Below are positions 1 to 11,076 of a stretch of 64,000 bases of DNA, piece by piece; within the stretch, counting starts at the first letter, position 1, and each line of letters opens with the position of its first letter. The stretch spans positions 946,155 to 1,010,154 of the forward strand of contig NC_009414.2 of NCBI RefSeq assembly GCF_000002875.2, given 5' to 3'. The stretch comes from Leishmania infantum JPCM5 (lineage: Eukaryota > Euglenozoa > Kinetoplastea > Trypanosomatida > Trypanosomatidae). Under the pieces are notes generated by a model that did not search any database, had not been told where the DNA came from, and saw only the letters and a list, made by a program, of their open reading frames with translations. The position numbers were made by a program, and so were the translations under genes.

Positions 1-2289
1 GGTATGGAATGCAGCAGCAGTGTCCAAAGCGCGAATCAACGAGGATGGCGCATGCAAGCTCGTGGACATACTGGATGAAACTAGCCTGTCCCCGAATCTG
101 ACCTCACGCCAGCATCCACTGTCGCTGGTACTTTTTTGTGGTGTCTGCCGTCCCTGAGGTGTAAACGCTTAGCGTGTAAGCGCCTTCGCCACATTCTGTC
201 CGGCAGCGGTGGCACCCGTAGGCGCAATGGCCGCTTCATGTCACACGCGTCGCATCACCGGCTCTATGGAGGAGGAGGAGGGGGGGGTGCAGCTCTGCCG
301 TGTGTTCACTTACTCATCCGCTGATGCGCTACAGTCGCGAAAGTGCAGCACCTCCTTGAGCCAGCCAGGCGGCACTGCGAGGCCGACGCACCAGGTCGGC
401 GAGGAGAGCCGGCATTGCTGTTCCAGCGCTTTCGGCAAAGGTCGCGTGGGCGGCCGCACCGCTCTTCCCACGTTCAACGGTGGGGCGGGTGAGATGGACA
501 CGCCGGGAGAAGACTCCACTCCTTGCTTACAGCTATTTGTGCCTGGGTAGCTTAACACGGAGTTCGCCGTCGCGCAAGACCCGCGCGACGGCGCTCTCGG
601 GGGGCTGGCCCGACAATCTACTCACACGGGGTGTGCTGAGACTGCAGATGCGCAGCGGGCGATAAGCCTCGAGCCAGTTGTCTCATGGCCTGGCTGGTGC
701 TGGGCCCGCTGCCAGAGGGTCAGATTCAGAGATTTAGTGTGGGCAGTGGACGTGGCAACCCGCAGCAGGGGCGACGGTGTCCACAGCTGTGTGCGCAGGG
801 GAGCCGGTGCTTTCACCAGGCTGAGGGTGCGTCAGCAGGTTCTGAGCGCGTGCGTCAGTGACGGTGGCGTGGGGAGCGCCTTGACTCTCACAAAGGCTAC
901 TGAATAGCCTTCGTGTTTGCTGCGCTGCGATAGCAGCGCATATGCGGGCGCTTTAGGTCGGAGGTGCCCACCTTGTGCGCGCGCGCAGCTGTGTGCGTTG
1001 TACTGTTCAGGATGGGGCCTATCTGCGAGTTGGCGCACTCGATGAGGTCACGCGGAGCGAGCTAGAGGCAAAGGGTGAAACAAAGCAGCCCATGGAACAT
1101 GTTTGGTGGCGTCCATCGACAACGGCGGCACTCATCCTTGAAGCGCGCCTACGCTCAGTGTGCGTTTGACGGCTGTGCTTAGACGCGGCGAAGAGGGCGC
1201 AGAGGAAAGGAGAGAACTGCGTCTGTAAAGAGAGAGAGAGATGCGCTAGCTAGCGCAGAGATGTCGCCAAGACGCCGGCGACGGCGTCTCACCGGAACGT
1301 CGCGTTCACACATGCACGCACGCACCACACACTCGTTGCACGAACCCAGAAGCAGCAGGCATGACGGAAGCTGGGCGGAGGACGAGGACGAGGGGGCACT
1401 GGTGGCGTCTGCAACAACCTCTTCAGCGTGACTCAATCAGAGGGGGCGAGGCGCACAAGGAAAAAAAAACGAAAAGGAAAGCGGCTCGTTCACCTTTGCC
1501 TTTTCGTTCTTGTTGCTTCTAAGTTGTTGTTTTCTTGACAAGGGGAGGGTTGCCCGCATTTTTGCGCAGCAGAGATGAAGTATGGGGGGGGGCGAAGTAC
1601 ACACATCGAAAAGTTCCAAGGAGGTGAAATCGGCACATGCCTCTACAAAAACGTGCACGCGCAGAAGCACGTGCGCCAACGCCGACGAAGCGGAGGAGGC
1701 AAATAACACAGCAGAGAAGGGCAAGCACACGGATGGAAAGAAGGAAAGATAACGAGGCATCGCGAGAGGCACACGCGGATGCAAGAAAGTGGTGTTCGTC
1801 TCCATGCGTAATGCCAAGACGAAACGAAAAGCGAGCAAAGAGCGCCGTCACCACGCGATCATGAGAGCTAGAAAGCAGGAGAGAAGCATCGCAACACGGA
1901 TCTGTATACCTCTTTCCCTCTCTCATTTCTGGCCTTCCTTCCTTCCCTCCTCCCTGATGTGCTCCTGTCGCACTTGGATCCGACATTCATACATCAACAG
2001 CAAAACACCTACGAACCAACCGCCCCACAGACCGTCCCGGGGGCGCAGGGGGCCTCTCACTCACATGCCCACCCACAACTCGCCAAGCACGGGCGGTGAG
2101 GCTGACAGCAAGGAATGCACAAAACGAAGAAAATCGCGAGAAGACATCCACTGTGCCGTTCCGAAAAAAGGGAGGGAAGGCTTACGCAGCGTGTTGGGGG
2201 TGCATACACTGTCTGGCGCCGCAAGACCTCCAGTGCACCCTCCCGCGCTTACCCCGCGCCCCTCTTGCATTGCGCATCTACTACGGCAA
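1..2289. other. Non-coding spacer downstream of the coiled-coil gene
   Basis: No open frame here has protein-like composition or a recognisable family. Positions 1-1180 are GC-rich and look like old, degenerate intergenic or retroposon-derived DNA, but I cannot align them convincingly to the SIDER copies in this window. They contain an 11-bp perfect stem-loop at 565-593. From about 1180 the plus strand becomes purine-rich, so the transcribed minus strand is pyrimidine-rich. This would be 3' UTR and intergenic sequence after the 1077-residue gene. Confidence 0.6.
565..593. repeat. GC-rich perfect inverted repeat (11-bp stem, 7-nt loop)
   Basis: The left arm cgccgtcgcgc (565-575) is exactly complementary to the right arm gcgcgacggcg (583-593), with the loop aagaccc between them. 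It lies in a non-coding stretch. In RNA it would form a very stable hairpin on either strand. Function unknown. Confidence 0.8.
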
Positions 2290-5200
2290 TCATAGCACGC
2301 AGTCATTCTTGGCGCTGCGCACTGTGCGGCGGATGAGCGGCGCAGTACCGATGGCACGCACCATGTCACTCAGTCGAACAACCACCGGCGGCTCCTCGGA
2401 CGCTCCTGGCACCGGCACGGCCCCGATCACCGCGTTCACGGAAAGCTCGCGCAGCACCACCTCCGGCGTGCACGGCTCCACCTCCAAGACGGCGGCAGAC
2501 ACGTCTGACAAGGAGAGCACTCGATCGCCTTCGGAGAGTTGTGGCGCTGGTTGCGCTTTGGGGTCACGCGCGCCTTTCAACGCCGCCTCCGCAGAGGGGG
2601 CAGGGGCGGCTCGATCACCACCGACAGTCATAAAACAAGCCCGCGCAGTCAAGGCACGCAGGAAAGACACATAGAGCTCCATGCCCGCACGACACTCTTG
2701 CACCAGCAGCACCTGCATGAACGGGTGAGTGTCGCTGCACAGCGCTTCCGCGCTGAAAGTCGTTTCTCCGCCCAGGGCGGCGCGCAGTTCTGCTAGCTCG
2801 GCTACCGTCTTCAGCTCCAGCACCGGCTGCAGGCACTCGCCCAACGCCTGACGGCGCAAGCGGGAGCTCTGCAACTCCTTCGCTAAGGCGCGGACGTCGC
2901 GCTTCACCTGCGCCACCACGACGACAGCGTCCACACCTAAGCGTGGAGGCATCACCCCATGCGCGATCCACAAGAACAGATGCAAGGCGTCGCTGTGCCA
3001 CTCCTGCATCTGCCCGTCTCTCTCGAGGTTCATCATGAGGTGAGCGACAGAGTCGTACGCGTGCAGATCCTCGCGTGTCTGCATCTCCGACTGCAGCAGT
3101 TCGTAGAGAAACGGGGCGAGGCGGTCGGTACTACTCTGCGCCGTGGCATCGTCCTGCTCAAGCGCCTGCTGCGCTTTATCCTCTTTGTCTAAGTACGTAG
3201 GAAGCACATCGAGGAAGAAGTGGTAGATCAGCGCCATAATCGTGGAAGGGGCGACAGAGCGACGGCACAGGACGCCGCTTGCACGCCAACACAGCGGAAC
3301 CCACGGCGCGTACCCGAGCCCGAGCAGCGGCAGCTCCAGTGGTGGAGCCATGCGCGGTACAGGTGCCCCGACGATGGCGCCGCTGACGGCGTTATGGGGC
3401 GCGTCCCCGAGACCGTGGGGGCGACGAGAGTTGCGGTGCTGCAGCGGTGCCGAGGAGTCGGTCGGCTCGTCCTTCGTTGCAAGGCTGGCCTCCTGCAAGC
3501 TTTTCTCGCAATTCGCGCGCGCGGCATCCGTCGACGCGTCGCCTCTCTCCACGAGGCCTGTCGTGGAGGTGCGCTGCAGTTGCTGCTGCTGCTGCTGCTG
3601 CCACTGCGTCCGCAGAAGCCCCTCCAGTGCTACGATGCGCTGCACGAGGTACTCCACCTGCAGCCCGGTCTCCTTAGGCCCTTTCACCGCGGGCATATCC
3701 TGGGCCAAGGTCGAGGAAGTCGAGGTCCTCCTGACGGCACTGCGCTCCTCGTCCGCAAAGGGGTCGATGTCGGCGGCGTCTCGGTCCAACTCGGTCGTGA
3801 GACGCCCAACGTCCGCTGCATAGCCGGACAGTTCCGGGTACCGCTCGTAGAGCCGCTTCCACGACGGGCGTGGCGTCAGCACCGTGTCGGTATCGGAGTC
3901 ATGCGCTTCCACGTCGGCAGGATGAGCAGCGGCAGCAGCCGCTGCTTTGACAAGGGCTTCCCGGTCTTCTTCCAGTGCGGTCAGGCGACACTGCATAACG
4001 TCCAGCTGCGTTCCGCGCACCGCAGCAGTGCGGCGCCATCGCCGCGTCATCAGCTGGGCCGCCTGTAGCTCGGAGGTGAGGTACTCCCTCATCAGGCAAA
4101 AGTCCGACGCCGGCACGTACTCCGAGTACTTCTTGCGAAACTGCTGCAGCTCGGCCTGGGCCTCACCGGCAATGCACTTGAACTCGTCCAGCTCGCTGAC
4201 CTGCCCCATCACACTCGTCACGAGCCGCTCGTACTCCTTCAGCCGTCGATCGCACTCCCGCACAGCACCGATGAGGACCAGGATCTTCTCCAGGTCTATT
4301 TGGCTCGCGCGCTCCAACTCGGAGACGCGCTGATTGGCCGCCTTGAGCTCGCGCTGCAGCTCGAGCGTGTCATTGGTGCGGCACGTGCGTGAGCACTGCA
4401 TGGTTGCCTGCTGCCGCTCCTGCTCCTCCGCTAACGCACGAGACTTGAGCGCCGTCTCCATCTTGCTCAGCTCTACCTGCAGCGCGCTCACCTGCTGATG
4501 CAAAGCGGCCGCATTCTCTTGCTGCGTCATCTTCTCCACGTGCCGAGCAGCTACGGCGGAGTAGGCGTCGGTGAGCAGCTCCGCCTGCGCCTGAATAACG
4601 TTGTCGTACGCGCACTGAATGTCGTCGAAGAGAGACCCGTACGCCGGAAAGGCGGAGCCCAACGCGCGGAAAGCTTCGCGGTAGGGGTTCAGCTGATCCA
4701 TCGCGCTTGGAATGGCGGTGCCGCCGCTGTTCAGAACGAGCTCACGCTTGATGTACGACTGCAGTCGCGTGACCAGCGGCGGTGGAGCTGCGGCGGCGGA
4801 AACGGTGGAGGTGCCGCAGCCACCACCGCCGTGGACAGGGTTGGTAATATTGCATAGCAGCATGGTAGGGCGAACGTTCGCGGTGAGGCTCACTTGACGC
4901 AAGGTAGCGGTGCTGGCGTGGGCGCCGTTATCGGTGTCGCCCATGCACTTTCGCGATGGCAACGGCAAGTGTGCCGTAGCGGAAAGCGCCGCCGCCGCGC
5001 CCGTCGCGGGAGTCGTGGCGGCTGCCCTCGACCTGCATGTTTGCGCAGGAAGAATGCGGGACGCCACTGGCAAAGCGACCGGCGCGCGCGACGCTTTCTT
5101 TGGCCCGTTCTTGTTGGTTCGCGGGTGCTGCTGTGCGGCGTCCAGGCGGAGCAGGTGCCGCGCCGAGGGGCCGATACCGGAGAGGTCATCTGGCAGCGTC

Positions 5201-5523
5201 AGAGAGTCAGTCCACTCGGCACGGCTACCACCACCACTGGTCTCTGGCACAGTCGGCTCGGTGTCCCGACAAGATTTGTAGTAGGAGTCGTACAGCTGCA
5301 AGGTGCCTTGTGGAAACGGGATCGCGCGAGCCGGTGCTGCAGGGGTAGTAGCGGACCCCATGGCGGAGCTTCCCGTCTCGCCTGCAACGCACTGAAGCGT
5401 TGAGGAAGTCCTCATCATGATGTCACGCGTCAGCTTGACTGCCGAGGGGAGAGAAGGTGAGGTGGTGTACTGCAGCCCGCGCACCGGCACCGTCCCGCTA
5501 CGCACATCACCAACGCCTCTCAT
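2290..5523 (-). CDS. Conserved hypothetical coiled-coil protein, 1077 aa
   Basis: I do not recognise a named family. The first in-frame ATG is at 5523; the frame extends to 5568 only through a GTG codon. The first ~250 residues are low-complexity and rich in Ser, Thr, Ala and Pro. A long coiled-coil middle follows, with heptad-like Gln/Glu/Leu-rich stretches such as QQVSALQVELSKMETALKSR and QRVSELERASQIDLEKILVL. Next is a glutamine run near residue 641 encoded by CTG repeats on the plus strand. The C-terminal third is mostly alpha-helical and looks globular. No membrane segment is evident. A cytoskeletal or flagellar scaffold is a reasonable guess from the coiled coil, but it is only inference. 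It is the last gene of the window in transcription order and follows an unusually long 9.5-kb spacer. Confidence 0.85.
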   Translation of the reverse strand: MRGVGDVRSGTVPVRGLQYTTSPSLPSAVKLTRDIMMRTSSTLQCVAGETGSSAMGSATTPAAPARAIPFPQGTLQLYDSYYKSCRDTEPTVPETSGGGSRAEWTDSLTLPDDLSGIGPSARHLLRLDAAQQHPRTNKNGPKKASRAPVALPVASRILPAQTCRSRAAATTPATGAAAALSATAHLPLPSRKCMGDTDNGAHASTATLRQVSLTANVRPTMLLCNITNPVHGGGGCGTSTVSAAAAPPPLVTRLQSYIKRELVLNSGGTAIPSAMDQLNPYREAFRALGSAFPAYGSLFDDIQCAYDNVIQAQAELLTDAYSAVAARHVEKMTQQENAAALHQQVSALQVELSKMETALKSRALAEEQERQQATMQCSRTCRTNDTLELQRELKAANQRVSELERASQIDLEKILVLIGAVRECDRRLKEYERLVTSVMGQVSELDEFKCIAGEAQAELQQFRKKYSEYVPASDFCLMREYLTSELQAAQLMTRRWRRTAAVRGTQLDVMQCRLTALEEDREALVKAAAAAAAHPADVEAHDSDTDTVLTPRPSWKRLYERYPELSGYAADVGRLTTELDRDAADIDPFADEERSAVRRTSTSSTLAQDMPAVKGPKETGLQVEYLVQRIVALEGLLRTQWQQQQQQQLQRTSTTGLVERGDASTDAARANCEKSLQEASLATKDEPTDSSAPLQHRNSRRPHGLGDAPHNAVSGAIVGAPVPRMAPPLELPLLGLGYAPWVPLCWRASGVLCRRSVAPSTIMALIYHFFLDVLPTYLDKEDKAQQALEQDDATAQSSTDRLAPFLYELLQSEMQTREDLHAYDSVAHLMMNLERDGQMQEWHSDALHLFLWIAHGVMPPRLGVDAVVVVAQVKRDVRALAKELQSSRLRRQALGECLQPVLELKTVAELAELRAALGGETTFSAEALCSDTHPFMQVLLVQECRAGMELYVSFLRALTARACFMTVGGDRAAPAPSAEAALKGARDPKAQPAPQLSEGDRVLSLSDVSAAVLEVEPCTPEVVLRELSVNAVIGAVPVPGASEEPPVVVRLSDMVRAIGTAPLIRRTVRSAKNDCVL
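3580..3600. repeat. CAG/CTG trinucleotide repeat encoding polyglutamine
   Basis: The plus strand reads about seven tandem tgc/ctg units. In the minus-strand gene this encodes a run of seven glutamines that follows the residues TQW. Such runs often vary in length between strains. Confidence 0.85.
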
Positions 5524-8500
5524 GGTTTCCGTTTGGCCGTTCGGCGCAGAGTCAATACTCGAACGCACACACCAAAGCGAAGCAGAGTGTCAGAGCAGTT
5601 CATGCAGAGGTTGATGCGTCGCAAGCGGAGAGCTGGAAGCAAGCACGGAGCTGGTCTGCAGCTCCGCACTTTTCGTCGTCAAAGAGCGCCAAGAGCGAGC
5701 TAGATGTGCTTGCCGATACACCCCACCGTGAGACAGAATATTGGAGTCAAGCACACACGCACACAAAGAAACGTGCAAGCACGCTTGCGTCGCAGGTGGC
5801 GAGTTCGTCGCGAGTGCCGTGCAACCCGACCTCGGAGGAGAGAGCTGCATGTGTGCGAAGGATTCGAATGGCAGAAAGATTTTTTTTTGTGTGTGTGTGG
5901 GGGGGAGGAGGGGGGCCGTGTAGAAGAGAGTAGGCAGTGAGCATACACAAGAGAACAAAAAAAAGAAAGCAGCGCCAGCAAGAAGACGAGAAGAGGAGCA
6001 CACCAAAGACGAGCGTGGGAGATAGAACGTCAGATCAAATCGTGTCTGTGCGTGTGTGTCACTGCAGTGCGCATCGGCATCTCCCATATACCGCAGCTCT
6101 TTCTTTTCAGAGTCCAGCAGCAGCGAAATCCGCAGTAAACGGCACTGCAGCTGCATGTCCTACGTCAGAGCTTTCCCGCACCGGCAGCAGGGTGCAAAGG
6201 ATGAAGAAGATTCGGGGCAGGCGAGCATGCGCGTGATTCCCTCCCCCCCCGTCTTCCCTTGAGGAGGAGGAGACAAGGAGTCGCACGCACTTCACCTTTC
6301 GCGTGTTCTTCTTTCCGATTGATTGTTGCCAGAAAGCGAAGTGTGTTTTCTTTTTTTTTTCATACGCATCGTCTCCAATCCATTCAGACGTACAGAGCTT
6401 GCGTACATACAAGATGGGGCGACGGTGGGAAAAGCCTCAGGAGGGGGTGGGAAGAGTGTCTGCGGGGCGGTGGAGCACACCCTTGTGTTGTGGTGTGTCT
6501 GCTGCGCCTACCCCCTCTCCCCTTTCTCCTTTCCCCCGTCTTTTACCGTCACGAGAGAAACTCCCAACAAATTCTCTCACCGCCGCAGCGCCTCTCTCTT
6601 CGGTTCTTCTTATCCCTCTTTCCGTTATCGGACAAGAAGAGCGGGATGTGGGCGTGTGCACCTGTGTGTCTGTGTGTGAGAGTCCTCTACACCCCACCAT
6701 GCTCTCCAAAAGACCACTAGTGAGAGCGAAGAAAGCCGAGACACGGGGCACACTACCCGTGCAGAAATGTGATGCATGCGCAAGCAAGCATGTGTCGAGA
6801 AACAAAAAAAAAGAAGGGGGAGGGGAACAGAAACAGGAAACACCACCCAACACAATCCGAAAACATTAAACATACACGCACACACACGAACGTAGTCATC
6901 ATCGGGGTGTGGGAGGAAGAGGGGGACCCTTCCGCGTGCACAACGGCAGTAGTGAGGACGGGGGAGAGGGGGGACAGACACGCATTCGGCCCAAGAGTGC
7001 AGCGACACAGCAAAAGTTGAGAGAAAAGAGAATGTACACAGACGACGAAGGGAGAGGAAAACGGGTAGAGTTCGCCATAGAGGAGACACAGCCACTGCAG
7101 GAAAAACGCTAGAGAAGAGAAGGGAGACAAACACGCACACACAAACACGCCATAGAAGCCCACAGCTTACTGAAACAACCGTGTTGTTTGACAAGCAGCA
7201 GCAGCACCGTGTCCGTTATTCAATTCTCTACGCAGCACTACACGCAAACGGCAGAACAGCAAATCAAAGAAAAAACGACCAAGAAGCGAGGGAGGGAGAC
7301 GAAGGCAAAGGTAGAGAATAACAAACACACGGGCACAAACGCGAGCACCTGCAAGAAGAACAGAGGGGCATACAGGGGTGAGGGAGGGGGCGAGGGGAGG
7401 ACACTCTTGCAGGTACACAAGAAAACTAGGCAAGGAAGAAAGGAATGGAACAGATGGCAAGCGAAACGAAATGGAAAGCGGCTCAAGACAATTTTTTGTG
7501 TGTGCTTTTTGAGGTGCCAAAGGGGGCGTAGCGTACCTCAAAGACGATGATGGCCACCAAAAAAAAAAACGTTTTACGGGGGGAGGGCGGAAAAGAAAAG
7601 GATGTTGCGCTCGATAAGAGGTGGTGAAAGACGCATGGGGGAGGGGGGTAGGGATGGTACTATGGGGCCCTGCTTAGAAGCCCAGATGATGGAGGAAGAG
7701 AGACGAAAGGGTGAGATGAGTCAGTCGGCAGAAAACTCACCGTGTGCTACCGACAGCTCCCACGTACGGGTCACTCGCCTCCTCCTTACCGCCCAATATG
7801 CCTCCTCGCGGCACCTCCGTGAAAAAAGGCGTCGAACAAAACGCGCGAAAGCTGAGAAAAAAAGCGGGGGTAAAATGAAACGAAACGCTCACACGCGACA
7901 GGAAAAAAGAACCGAACAAAAAAAAACGGCGGTTGTGGAAAAGCAAACAGAGAAAGAGAGCGTGAGAAAGATGGAAGTGAGCCACGTACACGCACACACA
8001 TATATACAGACATGCGCATAGATCTACGCCTATGATAGAGGAAAACAAAAAAAAAAACATCAACAACGCACATGCATACCCACACATAGATGCGCATCGT
8101 GGCGCCCATTTCGAGCATGGGCACAGCATCGCCAAACGAAAACAGCAAGGGAGAAAGGAAAGACACGAAAAAAAAAGGAGGAGACCACAGTCGTCACGAA
8201 AAGTAGACAACGGATGCGCACATGCGAAAAAAGGGATGAAAACGACTGCGCTCGGGATATACGCGAGAAGTGGGCTCAGCGTAAAACGGGATGGGGGGAG
8301 GGGCAGACGTCGAAAGGCAGATCGGCTTCGACATACGATGGCTCGGTGCTTTCTTTTTTTTCTCGCGTGCGCACATACACAAACGCAAATCCATATTCAT
8401 AGAGCGAGCGATAAGTCATAAGGGAGGAAGCAGAAGCGTCCATCCAGAGAGAAGCAGAAAGAAACACGGCGACGGTTGCTACGAACAGACTGAAAGAGTG

Positions 8501-9134
8501 AAACAGGCTAAAAGTAAAGAAGGGTGCCACACACACACACACATAAATATATATATATACACATGAAACGTTGAAACAGAGCGATGAAATCTTTTTCTTC
8601 GTTTGAGTCGCGCTTTTTATTCGGCTTTCGGCTACCTCTGAGAGGTTCAGCCGCGACGTGTAGACACATGCGAACGCACGCATCCGGCAACATCAAGTGG
8701 CAGAGAGGGAGTGCAGCCGTTGATTCCTGCTTTGCGAGTGCTGCTTTCTCTACCGCCTTTCCTACTCTGATTTACCTCTCAGCCCTTGCTTCAAATCTGT
8801 TTTCTACGTTCCCTCGCTCGGCCTGCAGCACACACACGCCAGATGACATCGTCCCGCTGATCACATGATAAGCAACCCATCCGCGAGCGTCCATCATGCA
8901 GATCAATGAGAGTGAAGAAGGACGAAAAAAGGCTGCCTGGCACACGAAAAGATTGGGGATGTCCTGGTAGAACGCGCACGCACAACACTGTTTCCTTATT
9001 CTTTCCTTCGCGTACACTCAGCACATACCAAGGCCGCCTGAAGTCCGTGCACCTGAGTTTCAATTTTGATGCGTACGCAGACGGGCAGTGAGAAGCACCG
9101 AAAAGACATGCTATTTTTTGTGAACTCGATCCGC
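5524..9134. other. Long non-coding spacer, purine-rich plus strand
   Basis: No credible gene is seen on either strand. The minus strand carries many polypyrimidine tracts, for example around 6241-6360, 6480-6540 and 6790-7130, which could serve as trans-splice or polyadenylation signals for the coiled-coil gene. Homopolymer and dinucleotide runs are common, including A tracts at 7559-7570 and a CA/TA stretch at 8530-8562. The many ORFs in this stretch have low-complexity Lys/Arg/Glu or Phe/Ser/Leu compositions typical of translated simple sequence. Confidence 0.6.
9121..9134 (+). repeat. Probable left target-site duplication of the 9-kb SIDER
   Basis: tgaactcgatccgc here resembles tgaattcgagcgc at 9748-9760, allowing two to three differences. 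The pair brackets the retroposon. Length and position fit the roughly 12-13-bp duplications of the ingi/L1Tc family. Confidence 0.45.
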
Positions 9135-9747
9135 CTAAAGAAGCGGTACAGCTCAGTGCGTGGCATCGTCAGGGCCCGGTGCACCCCCGAACTCTGCGTG
9201 TGAGGAAGCCGAGCAGCTCCCCTCCTCCCTCTCTCCCTATCCCTGCCAAATGCCGAGCCGCTTCTGGTGGTGACGGGGCCGAGTCCCTAGGACGTACGGA
9301 GGAGTTCAGTGCGTATGTATCGCTGCTGATGTGTCGGCGGTCATGTTCTGGATTGGCGTCGCGTCGGAGTGCCCCCTGCGACAACGAACACATCGGTGAC
9401 ATCCCTATGATTCGGCGCACTGCCCGCGTGACTCGAACGCATCTCAAGCCAGGCCCTCACACTGCCTGTTGGTGCGGAGAGTCGAAGCCACCCTGAGGAG
9501 GATGCGCCACATGACGGCCGGCATGATGGAAGATGCTGTGAGGTAGCCTGCGTAGGGGGTTGTGGGTTTAGTTTGATATCGAGGCCTTGTTCAGATGGCT
9601 GAGTCAGCGGATTGCTGTAAGACGTGGGTCTCCAGCTGCTTCTCACGATGCCATAGGGCTTCTGGCAGGCCAGGGAGGAGGAGTGTAGTGAGGCGCATGC
9701 TCTATGACGGAATAGACACGCAGAGATCAAAAAGTAAAACAAACAAA
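9135..9747 (+). mobile_element. SIDER-type short retroposon, plus strand (~0.6 kb)
   Basis: The 5' end contains tggcatcgtcagggcccggt (9161-9180) followed by a gaggaagcc motif. These match the spacing of tatcagggccccgtacc and ggggaagcc in the better-preserved elements at 49.8 kb and 14 kb. The 3' end runs into an A-rich tail at about 9727-9747. Related but not identical direct repeats flank it. It has no coding capacity. It is longer and much more diverged than the 438-bp pair, so it resembles the older SIDER class. It is antisense to the polycistronic transcript. Family placement rests on my recollection of the SIDER hallmark and on internal comparison, not on a search. Confidence 0.6.
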
Positions 9748-9760
9748 TGAATTCGAGCGC
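9748..9760 (+). repeat. Probable right target-site duplication of the 9-kb SIDER
   Basis: tgaattcgagcgc directly follows the A-rich tail and mirrors the left flank at 9121-9134 with two to three differences. Confidence 0.45.
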
Positions 9761-11076
9761 AGGTCACGCTTTCCTCTCACCCCCCTCCGCCGCACCGCGC
9801 CGTCCTCCGAGGCTCATGTATATGCATGAGAAGATGATTTGCCCTCCCTCCCTGGGGGGGGGGGTATACACAAGAGAAGAAAAAAGGTTAAAAGGAAGGC
9901 GAGATGCAGCCAAGGGAGGAAGGCCTTAAAACAGGAACGGGAAAAAACGAACGACGTCACTCTACCATAAAAACAAATGGAGAAAAGAAGCATCACAACA
10001 ACAAAAAGCGTCACACCGCGCACATCGACCTCTCTCAGCACACTCCGAGAGAACGAGAGGAAATGTACGCACACCAACGCTGCGTCCAGCTCCCACGACT
10101 AACACATCTGGAGGGCGAGCCAAGATCTACGCAGGAGGAGAGGGAGGAGGCGCTGACAATGTAAGCGAATCAAAAGACAAAGAAAGAACACGTCGTCATG
10201 GGGGTAGGAGGGACGACAAGACAATCAGACAAAGGAGAGGAGCGCGCACAGGCCGTCAGAATGGTGCGCCCACTCGCTCGCTGCGAGGCGCACGCACACA
10301 CACAGGTGGCCGCTCAGGTGCTTTTCCAACCAACGCAGTGCATCCTCGAGTGTGTGTGTCTGTGGTTTCTTGGCGCGGTGGGGTGGGGTTTTAAGCGCAG
10401 CCGTTGCGCGCAACAGCTTCCATGTGAGAAGGTATGCGAAAGAAAAAAAAGGTTGAGGAGGAAGGAGGGCAGCATCCGCTTATGCGTTCACCGATTGCAC
10501 GCATAAGGGTCTGTGCAGGTGGATCCGTCTCTCATGCATGTACGGTTCCGCGAAGACATGTCACTCCGATATTTCTATTTTCTGCCTCTCTTTTCCGTTT
10601 ACTTTCGGTCACCCCATCCTGCACAGAATGTGATACTCGACAACATCACATGCGCACGCGTAAGTCACGAAAGAGGTGGTTTTATTGCGCTGATGACGCC
10701 TCTATGCACCACAACGGGGAAACAGCAGGTGGTAGAAGGGGCATCTGTCTTTCACGATTCAGGCGCTCTCGCTCTCCTCCGGTGACCTCTCACCGCACCC
10801 CCGCGCGGGCAGCCTTACCTCTCCTCCATGCTCCGCTCTGCATCACCGGGCATCGCTCTCTCCCTCCGCATTGGCTCCTCCTCCACACGCTAGTGCGGCA
10901 GTAGATAAGGTCATGGCGGGAAGAGGAAAAACAAAGAAACGCTCCTTATGGCCTGCCATCGCCACTGAATGAGAAAAAGGGAAAAAGGGAAGCCTGGGGA
11001 ACACTGCACAGATGTTGTTTCTGTGCATCACACCGCGGACGTCCGAAGACCCCTACCTGAAAAAAGAAAGATACAC
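9761..11076. other. Non-coding spacer between the SIDER and the DIRE
   Basis: No gene is recognised. The stretch alternates short A-rich and G-rich runs (for example a 10-G run near 9857-9866) with mixed sequence. Pyrimidine-rich tracts lie on the minus strand at 9855-9990. Confidence 0.6.

Noticed and set aside
1..1180. A SIDER or DIRE copy in the GC-rich left end
   Set aside because: There are faint resemblances to the 9-kb SIDER (for example near 1155-1195), but no hallmark, tail or target duplication could be aligned by eye.
3220..4068. 282-residue plus-strand open frame inside the coiled-coil gene
   Set aside because: It lies antisense to a well-supported gene; GC-rich Leishmania coding DNA commonly keeps antisense frames open.
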